This document shows positions 1-8,822 of a DNA stretch of 64,000 nt, one piece after another (position 1 is the first letter of the stretch; each line of letters opens with the position of its first letter). The position numbers and the translations under genes are program-made. A model generated the notes under the pieces. It ran no database searches. It worked only from the letters and a program-made list of their open reading frames with translations, and was not told the DNA's origin. Source of the stretch: Geoanaerobacter pelophilus (lineage in GTDB: Bacteria; Desulfobacterota; Desulfuromonadia; Geobacterales; DSM-12255); the NCBI RefSeq assembly GCF_018476885.1, contig NZ_JAHCVJ010000001.1, positions 62,001 to 126,000 of the forward strand. The letters are read 5' to 3'.

Positions 1-409
1 TTCCTGCAATTGTTGCAGGGTGTGGTAAGCCATGCGATGAACAATAATGAGCAAAATTCAGTTTGTCATCCAATTCGTTTATCAACGCAAAATCCGGTAG
101 CTCAACCACGCGGATAAAATTGTACAACCGGTCGATCGACGCAGAAATTAACTTGACACTGCAAAATCCACTCGGCATTAACACATCGTACAGGTGAGCA
201 TACTTTTGCAGATACTCTATCAAACAGTCCGCTGAAAATTCATTTAGAGGGCTAAGTGCAATCCTCCCAAAATTTGTCATAACGTTTGCATAGTTATGTG
301 GTTCAAGAAGAATCGTCACTTCGTACTTGTGGGCCACTTCCCTAAAGCAGCGCACGAAAATATTTATATCATCTGCAGTTGTCCCGAATAATAACACCCG
401 AGTTTTCAA
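1..409 (-). CDS. ATP-grasp family protein, N-terminal part (truncated by window edge)
   Basis: This open frame runs off base 1, so only the first 136 residues are present. The start is a TTG at 409 preceded by GGAG with seven bases of spacing; no ATG fits. It begins with a short beta strand (KTRVLLFGT) and reaches a segment 'DDKLNFAHYCSSHGLPHPAT', which has the pattern of the ATP-grasp pre-domain/central junction (DK, helix, G.P.P.T) seen in carbamoyl-phosphate-synthase-like ligases. ATP-grasp enzymes join a carboxylate to an amine or thiol using ATP; the substrate here is unknown. It is the last visible gene of the exopolysaccharide operon, 29 bases after the deacetylase gene. The family call is inferred from the fold pattern; the catalytic residues lie outside the window. 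Confidence 0.6.
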   Translation of the reverse strand, partial: MKTRVLLFGTTADDINIFVRCFREVAHKYEVTILLEPHNYANVMTNFGRIALSPLNEFSADCLIEYLQKYAHLYDVLMPSGFCSVKLISASIDRLYNFIRVVELPDFALINELDDKLNFAHYCSSHGLPHPATIAG

Positions 410-438
410 TGCAAATCTCCATAGTTACATTCAGGCGT

Positions 439-1443
439 TCAATTCATCTTCGCGGACTGCCTAGCAAAAGAAAGAGATTCACCACCGTATAACTTCCAGA
501 GGAAATCAGCCCGGTCATTACTGACGCCCATGCGGGGAACCATATATCGATCCCATATGACAAGGTTAGTCCCGAAAACAGCACCGATGTACCCCGCACG
601 TGCCACGGCAGCAATTACGGAATCATTGACATCACCAGGACCACTATTCGGGTAGCAAAAAGATTTAATCGAGGCTGATAATCGCTCCTCCAAAATAGTT
701 TTGCAGCCACCGATTTCAAGATCAAGCATATCGGTATCAATCTTCGATAAGATCGGGTGGTGGACCGTATGACCACCTATTTCTACCCCTCCTGCTTTCA
801 TCTCTCGCAACTGTTCCCATGTTACAGGAGCATATTCATGAGGAGGACGCAAAGGTAATTCTATCTCCAACGCCGCTTCTATCTGTTTTATAAAAGTTAA
901 ACGTTGCCTGTCTTTGCAGCAAATACAATAGTCTGAGAAAAACTTCCAAGCAATATATCGATCATGCTCATTTTTCAAAGATAAGGTGACCTGTTTACCA
1001 TCAACAGCTACCGAACAACTAGATAGAGTCGTCAAGTACAACGCATACTCAAGTCGATCAGGCCAGAGCCAGATATTGCCATCAACAAAACCAGTGGTCA
1101 CAAAAAAAGTAGCCGGTAACTTCCGTTTGGTTAGTTCTGGCCAAGCCCATTGATACATATCGCTGTACCCGTCATCGACAGTCAACACAACACATCCGGT
1201 TGGCCATCTACCGTACTGCATATAGCGAGCAATACAATCCTGTAAAGTAATGACATCAAAGTCTTTTTTAATGACGTCTAGTTGCCAGGCAAAGGTCTCT
1301 GCGTTCACCCGATGCGGTAATGACACGCCCGGTGGAGTAAAACGATGGTAGACAAAGACCTTGGGAAAAGATCCGAAAATTCTGTTCAGTAACTTCAGAA
1401 GCAATCGGCTGCTAATTAGGGTTCGCTTTAGATGCTGGCGCAT
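439..1443 (-). CDS. Polysaccharide deacetylase (NodB-type, carbohydrate esterase 4)
   Basis: The 334-residue protein carries the NodB core. LTVDDGYSD (about 87-95) supplies the catalytic and metal aspartates, and GGHTVHHP (213-220) supplies the two metal histidines (H215, H219). A later FCYPNSGPGD segment sits where the family usually has an R.P motif, so that loop is divergent. CE4 enzymes remove N-acetyl or O-acetyl groups from glycans. In this operon it probably trims the exopolysaccharide or a precursor, which is inference. It is distinct from the XrtA-type deacetylase at 7949-8821 and lacks that protein's N-terminal signature. No clear signal peptide; a hydrophobic stretch near residues 11-30 could anchor it. 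Confidence 0.85.
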   Translation of the reverse strand: MRQHLKRTLISSRLLLKLLNRIFGSFPKVFVYHRFTPPGVSLPHRVNAETFAWQLDVIKKDFDVITLQDCIARYMQYGRWPTGCVVLTVDDGYSDMYQWAWPELTKRKLPATFFVTTGFVDGNIWLWPDRLEYALYLTTLSSCSVAVDGKQVTLSLKNEHDRYIAWKFFSDYCICCKDRQRLTFIKQIEAALEIELPLRPPHEYAPVTWEQLREMKAGGVEIGGHTVHHPILSKIDTDMLDLEIGGCKTILEERLSASIKSFCYPNSGPGDVNDSVIAAVARAGYIGAVFGTNLVIWDRYMVPRMGVSNDRADFLWKLYGGESLSFARQSAKMN

Positions 1444-1452
1444 ATTATTGAT

Positions 1453-2061
1453 TCACATCTTGTTTTTATTAAAGTTTACAAAATCTCGACTTGAGCCAAA
1501 GTTTATGATCTTGGCCGGAATACCGACCGCAACAGCATTATTGGGAAGATCTCTAGTTACTACTGCATTCGCACCAATAGCAACATCATTGCCGACAACT
1601 ATTTTCCCAAATAATTTTGCGCCAGGGCCGATGTAGACCCGATCACCGATAACTGGTACAAACTGCTGGTCTCCACGTCCCGCTTGCCCAATTGTAACCC
1701 CCTGAGAGATATTGCAACACTCACCGAGCACTGCCATTGGAGACAAGATGATCTGGCCGAAGTGACCAATATACAAGCCTCGTCCTATTTTGGCAGTAAA
1801 AGGGATCTCAATGCCGGTGGTCATCTCAACCAACTTTTGCCAAATGGTAATTAGCGGCAGTAACACTTTGACAAGCGGACCAAATTGTTTTTTATTTCTA
1901 ACACACCATGACCCAGCCCGATAAACAATTAAGGCCCATATTCCTTGAGTCAGAAAGATCTTTTTGACTTTTCCCAAAGAGCTAATCGAATTAACTGCAT
2001 CATTGGGGTAAAAATACCGGTAGAGATCAAACTTTAAATACTGGTTGCAAGGTGTTTTCAT
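1453..2061 (-). CDS. Serine acetyltransferase-like hexapeptide-repeat transferase
   Basis: The 202-residue protein has a helical N-terminal half followed by left-handed beta-helix hexapeptide repeats from about residue 85 (IGRGLYIGHFGQIIL, then ISQGVTIG, IGDRVYIGPGAKLFG, and VAIGANAVVTRDLP). The ending AVAVGIPAKII is typical of CysE-like acetyltransferases. True CysE makes O-acetylserine. In exopolysaccharide loci the same fold usually acetylates a sugar with acetyl-CoA, and that role fits here better. Its ATG overlaps the stop of the GNAT gene by four bases, indicating translational coupling. The exact acceptor is not readable from the sequence. Confidence 0.8.
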   Translation of the reverse strand: MKTPCNQYLKFDLYRYFYPNDAVNSISSLGKVKKIFLTQGIWALIVYRAGSWCVRNKKQFGPLVKVLLPLITIWQKLVEMTTGIEIPFTAKIGRGLYIGHFGQIILSPMAVLGECCNISQGVTIGQAGRGDQQFVPVIGDRVYIGPGAKLFGKIVVGNDVAIGANAVVTRDLPNNAVAVGIPAKIINFGSSRDFVNFNKNKM

Positions 2062-3053
2062 AGGTATTCAATATCTCCATCACCGTGAACAAAATGAAGT
2101 GATGACCAGTCAATTATTTCATTATCCAACTGTCCTGAATAACAACTGAAATGGGGAGTCTCTCCCCGATTAAAAAAATAATTCCTACTCAAAGCATCGC
2201 GCATTTGTTTCAATGTTGCCCATGCAATTAATTTGCTTGCCCGCGCATCACGAGCAAAACTTTTGGCAAACATAACCGAGGCTTCAGGTTCGTCAAGAGT
2301 TTTCACATCCCACAAAAGATCCACAAGATAAACAGTACTTCCAGTAACTCTCAACACTATCAGAGATACAGCCTTATCATCACTTTTTCTCAGGAAAAGT
2401 CTGTAACTCCTGTGAGGAATTTCAAGATATCGCCACATTAGGTATTGTAAGTCTTTTATGATGCCATCACGCTGTGCTCTATCACAAAAATCTTGCAGAT
2501 CATCTGAAATGGTGTGTAACTCTGAATAACCCTTTACCAGGAATGCTCCCATACCCAATGAATTACAAGCCAGGTTTCTAAAACCTATTTTCTTTAACGC
2601 CCACTTAATTGGGTCAACAATGCAAACCTGGTAGGTATTAGGAATAATATCCTGATATCCAATCTTTTTAAGCACCTTATACATTTCATCGGCTGTTCCC
2701 TTTGAAAGCTGTAATCCTCCGGCAGCCGCCGCCATTGTGTATAGCTCTCGAATTAAACCTTTACCCCGGTATTCAGGATGTACCATAGAGTTTGAAGCAA
2801 AGAATGCTGAGAGCACTTTCCCTTTATGCAATATCTCAACAGGATGCCTGATTGTTACCCCGACAATTGTGTCATTTACCTCGGCACAGAAAAGAGTGAC
2901 TGGCAACTTAGAAGGATATTGTAATAACTCCCATTGAATTCGTTTTTGAAAAGATTCTGAGTCCCCATAGACAGTTTTAAAAAGGGCACAATATTTATCC
3001 AGCAGTTCATCAGATGCAGGATATGAGAAATATTTTACCTCTTCATCGCTCAT
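2058..3053 (-). CDS. GNAT-family N-acetyltransferase
   Basis: The 331-residue protein contains the acetyl-CoA-binding motif A of the GNAT fold, VHPEYRGKGL at about 91-100 (R.G.G loop followed by a helix). The N-terminal half is a single GNAT domain. The C-terminal half (about 170-331) looks like a second, degenerate GNAT-like domain, as in two-domain acyltransferases of polysaccharide loci. It sits between a glycosyltransferase and the hexapeptide acetyltransferase with 4 to 11 bp overlaps. Together these suggest acylation of an amino sugar in the repeat unit, which is an inference from context. Confidence 0.75.
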   Translation of the reverse strand: MSDEEVKYFSYPASDELLDKYCALFKTVYGDSESFQKRIQWELLQYPSKLPVTLFCAEVNDTIVGVTIRHPVEILHKGKVLSAFFASNSMVHPEYRGKGLIRELYTMAAAAGGLQLSKGTADEMYKVLKKIGYQDIIPNTYQVCIVDPIKWALKKIGFRNLACNSLGMGAFLVKGYSELHTISDDLQDFCDRAQRDGIIKDLQYLMWRYLEIPHRSYRLFLRKSDDKAVSLIVLRVTGSTVYLVDLLWDVKTLDEPEASVMFAKSFARDARASKLIAWATLKQMRDALSRNYFFNRGETPHFSCYSGQLDNEIIDWSSLHFVHGDGDIEYL

Positions 3054-4149
3054 GTGAAATGTCTCTGGTGAGGCTTGAATAAAACTTCTGATGGGCTTCG
3101 ATCATCTGTCCCATAGAATATTGATTACGAACCTTTAAGGCATTGGCAGATCCGATTCGCGTGCAGTTATTCCTGTCAGCCAGAAGCAACAGGAGTCTGT
3201 CTGCAAGCTCATCAGTATTGCCAACTTCGTACAAATAACCGTTTTCGCCATCTGAAATTAATTCTACATTACCCCCTGCCCGTGTCGCGACTACCGGGAT
3301 TCCGCAGGCCATATATTCGATGATAGCGTTGCAGAATCCCTCAGTTTCTGAGGTAATAACACCAACAGTGAATCCGAGAACTTGTTGGATGGGGTTCGAT
3401 ATCATGCCAGTAAAGGTTGTACAACCGGCAATTCCAGATTGGAGCGCCAGCTCTTGTAATTCTTTCTGCAAATGGCCACCTCCAATCACAACAAAAAGTA
3501 CATCCGGGTTCGTGCAGTGGACCTTGCCCGCTGCAAGGATGAAATCCTTAACCCTTTTTACCGGCCTATTCAGATTGGCAACGATTCCGATAATCGGCAC
3601 TGTTGAGGTTGGCACGGGAGTATCTGCTATGGCAGATAGATCAAAACCATTATATATAACAGTTATCCTATCACCATCTATTCCATCACAAGCAGCAAAG
3701 CTTTCCTTTACCGCCTCAGAGTTTGCGATAAACCCATCATAGAAAGGATAAGAAAAACGCATTTTTCGGCTTTCAGATGGCGTTCGCCAAAAACCCAGAT
3801 CTCGAAAAGAACCTATTAAGCGATATTGGTTTAAAGGCTTTATCAGAGCAGCAAGAAGGAAAGGATCCTGAAAGAATGTCTGTACTATCTGAATTTTATT
3901 CCTATGAATAAATTGAGAAAGGTTTTTTTCAACTCCAAATATTTTCATAGATGCAAAACTTGAAAAATTCAAACATAATTTAGGCACATCAAGCTCATCA
4001 AACAGCCCCTGAGATGGTTTCAAGGTGCAGAGATGAGGAGTGAAACGGTTGCGGTCGAGGTTACGGATCAGTTCAGCCAACTGACGCTCAGTGCCCCCAT
4101 GAGTAAGGCTGTCTATCACATAGAGTATATTTATTTTCTCATTAGTCAC
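3043..4149 (-). CDS. Glycosyltransferase family 4 (GT-B fold)
   Basis: The 368-residue protein has the two-domain GT-B pattern. The N-terminal Rossmann part begins ILYVIDSLTHGGTERQL, with the GG.ER donor/acceptor loop common in GT4. The C-terminal part carries the E-x7-E nucleotide-sugar motif (E270 and E278, EGFCNAIIE) followed by ACGIPVVAT. GT4 enzymes are retaining and use nucleotide-sugar donors on the cytoplasmic face of the membrane. It overlaps the next glycosyltransferase gene by four bases and probably adds one sugar to the lipid-linked repeat unit. Donor and linkage cannot be read from sequence. Confidence 0.88.
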   Translation of the reverse strand: MTNEKINILYVIDSLTHGGTERQLAELIRNLDRNRFTPHLCTLKPSQGLFDELDVPKLCLNFSSFASMKIFGVEKNLSQFIHRNKIQIVQTFFQDPFLLAALIKPLNQYRLIGSFRDLGFWRTPSESRKMRFSYPFYDGFIANSEAVKESFAACDGIDGDRITVIYNGFDLSAIADTPVPTSTVPIIGIVANLNRPVKRVKDFILAAGKVHCTNPDVLFVVIGGGHLQKELQELALQSGIAGCTTFTGMISNPIQQVLGFTVGVITSETEGFCNAIIEYMACGIPVVATRAGGNVELISDGENGYLYEVGNTDELADRLLLLLADRNNCTRIGSANALKVRNQYSMGQMIEAHQKFYSSLTRDISHER

Positions 4150-5264
4150 TGGAGCACACCCTTGTATATTTCCAGATATTCTTCAGCCATTCTCCTGCTT
4201 GAATACGCTATGATAGCCCTTTGCCTGGCTGCGGTCACTCTTACTCCTGCCTCACGCGGGTTCTGAATTACATGAGCAATCGCATGCCCAAGTTCCTCCT
4301 CTGACCCCGGATTGACAAGAAGTCCACAGCGCCCGTCTTGAAGCACATCCGGAATTCCTCCAACACAACTCGCCACAATCGGAATTGAAGCCTGCATTGC
4401 TTCCAGAAGAGAAATCGGCAATCCTTCAGTATGTGAAGAGATGGCAAACAGATTAAAGAAAGGTATATAGCGACGAGCATTATTTTTAAAACCAGGCATA
4501 AGAACACGGTCAGAAATGCCCAGTTTTTCAGTAAGAGCTTCCAGCTGAGCACGCCATCCCCCTTCACCAAGTATAACCACCCGTATCTCCGGGAATTCAT
4601 CTGTTAAACCTGCAAACGCCCGCAAGAGAATATCAAACCCTTTCTCCTGAGATAGCCTGCCAATAGCCCCTATGGTGAAACCCTTTTCGCAGAAAGAAAC
4701 AACCTCTGCATCAAAGTCTGAATCATCCTCTACAGTCAGTTCACCAACAATGCCGTTATCAACAACCGAAACCTTATTAATAGGGATTCTTTTAATACGT
4801 GGATGCTTCAGCATCTGAGTGTTGACCAAAACGATTCGGTCCACCCCTGACAGGGCTTTCGAATCAAGCCATTCGTACAGCATCATTCTATTGACCCCAC
4901 CAGTCCAAGTCCATCCGTGAACAGTGCTAACTAGGGGGAAACGTCGTGCGAAGCGCGGCAAAAGACCAAAAAAAATGTTCCCTTTATACCCATGGGAATG
5001 AATCAGATCAACCCTTTCATCCTGGGCAAAACGAAGGATTTCAGCTACGCCAAAAGGATTTGGCCCTGGCATCATGCGAAATTTTATAACACGCAATCCT
5101 AGACGAATCGCTTCTGTTTCTAAAGACTTTTCCTGAATGGAATGCTCGGCAATGCTTGCAAGGACAGGCTCTAACCCCATTCTAACTTGTTCACTCATTA
5201 GGGCAAGAAGCATCATTTCTGCTCCATATAGACCGCCACTGTCGATTACATGTAAGATCTTCAA
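4146..5264 (-). CDS. Glycosyltransferase family 4 (GT-B fold)
   Basis: This is a second GT4 of 372 residues. It begins MKILHVIDSGGLYGAEMMLL, with the GG..GAE loop of the family. VHGWTW near 115-120 and the domain linker at about 195-215 (GAIGRLSQEKGFDILL) are typical. E280 and E288 form the E-x7-E motif (EGLPISLLE). It shares four-base overlaps with the GT2 gene upstream and the other GT4 downstream, so the three transferases are translationally coupled. Likely role: stepwise building of the exopolysaccharide repeat unit in the cytoplasm. Specificity is unknown. Confidence 0.88.
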   Translation of the reverse strand: MKILHVIDSGGLYGAEMMLLALMSEQVRMGLEPVLASIAEHSIQEKSLETEAIRLGLRVIKFRMMPGPNPFGVAEILRFAQDERVDLIHSHGYKGNIFFGLLPRFARRFPLVSTVHGWTWTGGVNRMMLYEWLDSKALSGVDRIVLVNTQMLKHPRIKRIPINKVSVVDNGIVGELTVEDDSDFDAEVVSFCEKGFTIGAIGRLSQEKGFDILLRAFAGLTDEFPEIRVVILGEGGWRAQLEALTEKLGISDRVLMPGFKNNARRYIPFFNLFAISSHTEGLPISLLEAMQASIPIVASCVGGIPDVLQDGRCGLLVNPGSEEELGHAIAHVIQNPREAGVRVTAARQRAIIAYSSRRMAEEYLEIYKGVLQ

Positions 5265-6403
5265 CCTTTCCTCGGCGTCCAGAGAACCTGCTTTTGCCCT
5301 CGCAAAAACCTAATAAAAGCATGAGCAGAAGCGATATTGAGCAAGGTAAAGTATCGGCAAAGGCCTAATAACTTGGAAGAACAACCCATTTTTTCCATTA
5401 ATGGCGAAGCATACCCTCCCACGTAACAAAAAATTTGGGTGGCAAGCAAGCTTTTAAACAGGAAGCCATGTGAATACAGAGCAATGTTTGTGATCAGGGC
5501 GACAACAAGAAAAATGAAGCATAAATACCGCAAAACTTTGTGAGACCAAAGTTGCCAGGCAAAAAGCAAATTATCATATCTAAACAACAGATGTCGCATA
5601 TCCCACAAAGCCCAGTAAGCTCGCAGTGAAACCCTGACTCTCATTCGATACTCATCGGATGAACCGGAGAGAGCGGGTTCATGAAGCAGGGCCTTTTCTT
5701 CATAAACAACCCTGTACCCCTGATCTATCACATTAAGCGGAAGGACAAAATCTGGAAGTTGGTCTGGCCTCATAGGCCGGTACAGTTTTTTGCGAACGGC
5801 ATCTATCCCTCCGTCAACACCAACAACAGAACCAATTTTGCTTTCTACCTCACGTAGGAAATTTTCATACTTCATGTAAGCAGAGCAACCCGCGGCGTTA
5901 ACAGTCCCATCCGGGTTGGTATAGACCATTTTTCCCGTTACATAACCAACTGAAGGGTCTGAAAAGTTAGTAACAAGATGATAGAGTGCATCAGGCGCAT
6001 ACAGGGAATTCGCATCTGAAAACACGATAATTTCACCAGACACTTCTGAAATCGCCATATTAAGAGCAGAGGTCTTGCCTGCCCGCGGTTCTTGTCTAAG
6101 TAGGCGAAGTTGTTTGCAGTTAAACCGCCCAACAATTTCATCAGTCCCATCGGTTGAGCCATCGGAAACAACAATGATTTCCAACTTATCAGAAGGATAA
6201 TTCAAAGAAAGTTTATTCTTAATTGTAGCCTCAATCACATGCGATTCATTGTACGCAGCAATAAGAATTGAGACAGTTGGCAAAGATTGGCCTTGCTTGA
6301 TTGGTCTGGGGGATAATCGGGCAATTATTAGGGCAATAATAGGATAACCTACATAAATGTAGATAACTGCAAGGAGTGACCAGATGAGTAACGGAAGCAG
6401 CAT
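5261..6403 (-). CDS. Membrane glycosyltransferase family 2
   Basis: The 380-residue protein has an N-terminal membrane segment (about 2-28), then a GT-A domain: VSILIAAYNESHVIEATI (44-61), VVSDGSTDGT with D81, and the metal-binding FSDANS (D130). A VIDQGYRVVYEE stretch near 225-236 replaces the usual acidic acceptor-base motif. Two or three hydrophobic segments follow (about 288-345). This layout matches inverting, processive-type GT2 enzymes at the membrane, but it lacks the Q..RW motif of cellulose or hyaluronan synthases, so single-sugar transfer is as likely. It starts two bases after the epsI stop. Confidence 0.87.
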   Translation of the reverse strand: MLLPLLIWSLLAVIYIYVGYPIIALIIARLSPRPIKQGQSLPTVSILIAAYNESHVIEATIKNKLSLNYPSDKLEIIVVSDGSTDGTDEIVGRFNCKQLRLLRQEPRAGKTSALNMAISEVSGEIIVFSDANSLYAPDALYHLVTNFSDPSVGYVTGKMVYTNPDGTVNAAGCSAYMKYENFLREVESKIGSVVGVDGGIDAVRKKLYRPMRPDQLPDFVLPLNVIDQGYRVVYEEKALLHEPALSGSSDEYRMRVRVSLRAYWALWDMRHLLFRYDNLLFAWQLWSHKVLRYLCFIFLVVALITNIALYSHGFLFKSLLATQIFCYVGGYASPLMEKMGCSSKLLGLCRYFTLLNIASAHAFIRFLRGQKQVLWTPRKG

Positions 6404-6405
6404 TT

Positions 6406-7083
6406 CTATTTGATCCCAGTGCCTTTAGGTGGCTGGTCTCCAATAATATAATTGAGGAAGTTTGGATAAAAAGACCGGATGAAATCATCAACAATCTTTA
6501 CAGCATCCTCTTTGGAACGATTATCTAATGATAGTGTAATTCTAACAAAAGCATTGTCTTCATTACTCCCAGCCATTCTCTGTCTCAGCAAACTGACCTT
6601 CTGACCAAAAGTGTCGGGAAGCGTTTTTTTCACTGCCTGGAACCAATAAGCAACAAGTTCTTTACGCCCCTCCCGTTCCGCAACCATCACTGAGTACGTG
6701 ACCGGAATACCAGAAACAGCTTCAGTTATAACAGGTTGACCCAGCTTAGTCAGGCACCACCCCTGCCCGGGAAAACAAACCATCGGATCATGAGCGGAGC
6801 CAACTTTTTTGGCAGTAAGGTAGTAGCCAATATAAAGAGTGAGAGTATCATTACCTTTGTTATATGTTTGAAACAGATAGTCATCAAGCTCTAAGGCATC
6901 AATGACTTTTTGATCCAAACGCTGGTCTGCAGATATATGCCAACCGTCAATTACAGACAAAGCATTTACAAGTTTTTGATCCTTTGGCTTGGGTTCAACA
7001 TGCTTGACAAGCGACAAGCCAAATGCTGTAAGCACAAACATAGTGACAAGAATTAGAATTTTGAGGAGATTTATTTGTCCCAT
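6406..7083 (-). CDS. epsI: EpsI family protein (exosortase-associated)
   Basis: The 225-residue protein has one N-terminal membrane segment (about 7-25) and an extracytoplasmic domain of the EpsI/DUF3485 type. Supporting segments are a central FQTYNKGNDTLTLYIGYYLT and, near 100-112, PMVCFPGQGWCL, which is the hallmark CxPG.GW stretch of the family. In many bacteria this domain is fused to the C-terminus of exosortase; here it is a separate gene whose ATG lies 13 bases inside the end of the exosortase gene. Its biochemical role is not established; it is needed for exopolysaccharide production in systems that have been studied. Confidence 0.85.
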   Translation of the reverse strand: MGQINLLKILILVTMFVLTAFGLSLVKHVEPKPKDQKLVNALSVIDGWHISADQRLDQKVIDALELDDYLFQTYNKGNDTLTLYIGYYLTAKKVGSAHDPMVCFPGQGWCLTKLGQPVITEAVSGIPVTYSVMVAEREGRKELVAYWFQAVKKTLPDTFGQKVSLLRQRMAGSNEDNAFVRITLSLDNRSKEDAVKIVDDFIRSFYPNFLNYIIGDQPPKGTGIK

Positions 7084-7943
7084 TTAGACAACACTTTCTG
7101 AGTTAAGAGAAACAGGATAAAAGACAACCCAAAGATAGCCATACCATACCAAGTGTGAATTGGCTCTGAAGTGAGATTGAAATTAAAATAATAATAAGCA
7201 ATTACCATAACCGAAATCCTGGCAATATTCACTAATACGGCTATCGGCAATGCCAAAACGAACAAAAAAGTCCTCAAGAGTGGTGATGAAAGCGTAAAGT
7301 AACCGTACAATGCGGCAAGGGTAAAAAGCGACATTATCGAGCGGAGACCGCTGCAGGCTTGTACAACCTCAAAGGTGTAATTGGGAAGATTTATTACATT
7401 GCCTTCGAGGTAGACCGGTATTCCGATCAAAGTCGTTGTTATAGCAGAAACTTTTGAAACAATAAGCTGCAGTGGTAAAGTTAATGCTGAATAAATCTGT
7501 GATGGTATCGGTATCATCAATAAAAGTAATGCTATAGGGAACAATAAAGCGACTAAAAATCTGTATCCACCTAGAAATAAGATTGAACCAGCAATAGTCA
7601 GTATTAAAGATAGCGGAGAAAGAGTTGCAATACCTGCAAGTTTTGCAAACAAATAAAGCGTTAAGCTTATAACAACAAGCAGCATGCCCCACCAGGATGG
7701 AACAATTGGAAGTTCACTCAGCCGAGATCTATTTCGCCAGACTATATACAAAGCAGCCGGAATAATGAGAAAACCATGCGAAGCATCATCAGATGCATAC
7801 CAAGTCTTTATCAGACTTCTGAAAACCGGATAATATGCAGTGCAAAATGCAATCAATAATACTGAAAATGCAATTACTGCCTTATGATTGTGTCGATCCG
7901 GACTGTTTACAGGCTTTGTCTGGGATAGATCCATTGGCAACAA
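7071..7943 (-). CDS. xrtA: Exosortase (EpsH/XrtA type)
   Basis: This is a 290-residue multi-spanning membrane protein with about eight hydrophobic segments. The catalytic triad of the exosortase family is visible: C197 in VVQACSGLRS, R242 in VNIARIS, and H263 in PIHTWYG. Exosortases are transpeptidases proposed to cut the PEP-CTERM sorting signal and hand the protein on across the membrane. The XrtA subtype is assigned from the neighbours (EpsI, PrsT, XrtA-type kinase, ATPase and deacetylase). The start used is a TTG at 7943 with GGAG ten bases upstream; an ATG three codons later is the alternative. No PEP-CTERM protein was found in this window. Confidence 0.88.
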   Translation of the reverse strand: MLPMDLSQTKPVNSPDRHNHKAVIAFSVLLIAFCTAYYPVFRSLIKTWYASDDASHGFLIIPAALYIVWRNRSRLSELPIVPSWWGMLLVVISLTLYLFAKLAGIATLSPLSLILTIAGSILFLGGYRFLVALLFPIALLLLMIPIPSQIYSALTLPLQLIVSKVSAITTTLIGIPVYLEGNVINLPNYTFEVVQACSGLRSIMSLFTLAALYGYFTLSSPLLRTFLFVLALPIAVLVNIARISVMVIAYYYFNFNLTSEPIHTWYGMAIFGLSFILFLLTQKVLSKWDK

Positions 7944-7948
7944 TGTAG

Positions 7949-8821
7949 TTATACTCCGTAACTATATTCCGAGAGATTAGTAGAATGCTCCAAAACTTGT
8001 AACATTGTACCAAATTTATTTGTAGAAAGAAGAGATCTAAGTTTTGCCTTAGTTTTATCGAGATTTACATAATGCCTAAAACGCGACTTCATTCCGGCTT
8101 TGATTCTTGGCTGTTCAGGATCAATCTCCCATGGGTGAAAGTATAGAACAACCGGCTTTCCTTCTTTAGTGTTGATAGTGCGGATTGCATGGGAAAGAAA
8201 AGCCGTGGGCAACAAACGTAAATACCCTCCCCCAGCCACAGGGAGGTGATACACCTTGCCGCCAATATGGAGAGGATAAGTAGTTAAAGGGAACTCTCGA
8301 ATAGTACCGGATGCACTTTTTATGAGATAAGGGAAACGAGGGGAATCTGGTATGCCATACGTATCGTGATAAACAGGGAAGATACTAGAATCATAAGTAA
8401 AACCTTCTTCTATGAGAACATTAATAGCCCAGAGAGAATTATACGTAATTGAATAGCTTGGAGCGCGATAACCGTTAACTTGAGTACCGGTTAAATCCTC
8501 AATAATTCTTTTTGCACGGCGAACATCTTCACGGAAACGGTCTAGTCCGATGTCAAAAATAAGCTCGTGACCATACCCGTGACAAGCGATTTCATGACCT
8601 CTTCGTTGTATTTCCTTTATCAATTCAGGTTCTCTTTCAGCAATCCACCCCAAAACAAAAAATGTTCCTTTCAAGGACAAATCGTCAAGCATTTCAAGAA
8701 TAAGATCAGTATTTGCGGCAACACGCAGTTGGAATTGACTCCATTGTTCACGTTTGACATGTCTAGCAAAGGCATTAACCTGGAAATAATCTTCTACATC
8801 AATTGACAGGGCGTTAAGCAT
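7949..8821 (-). CDS. XrtA-system polysaccharide deacetylase (with DUF3473)
   Basis: A 290-residue protein beginning MLNALSIDVEDYFQV, the signature N-terminus of exosortase-linked deacetylases. Metal and catalytic residues are D8/D11 and H81/H85 (HEIACHGYGH). RAPSY follows near 119-123, and a C-terminal LYFHPWEIDPEQPR stretch matches the DUF3473 extension. The frame is open back to 8848, but the ATG at 8821 lies just after the TGA of the upstream gene (8825-8823), has an AAGAG-like ribosome site, and gives the conserved start. It probably deacetylates the exported polysaccharide or an intermediate; the protein has no signal peptide, so a cytoplasmic or unconventional location is open. Confidence 0.88.
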   Translation of the reverse strand: MLNALSIDVEDYFQVNAFARHVKREQWSQFQLRVAANTDLILEMLDDLSLKGTFFVLGWIAEREPELIKEIQRRGHEIACHGYGHELIFDIGLDRFREDVRRAKRIIEDLTGTQVNGYRAPSYSITYNSLWAINVLIEEGFTYDSSIFPVYHDTYGIPDSPRFPYLIKSASGTIREFPLTTYPLHIGGKVYHLPVAGGGYLRLLPTAFLSHAIRTINTKEGKPVVLYFHPWEIDPEQPRIKAGMKSRFRHYVNLDKTKAKLRSLLSTNKFGTMLQVLEHSTNLSEYSYGV

Positions 8822-8822
8822 G

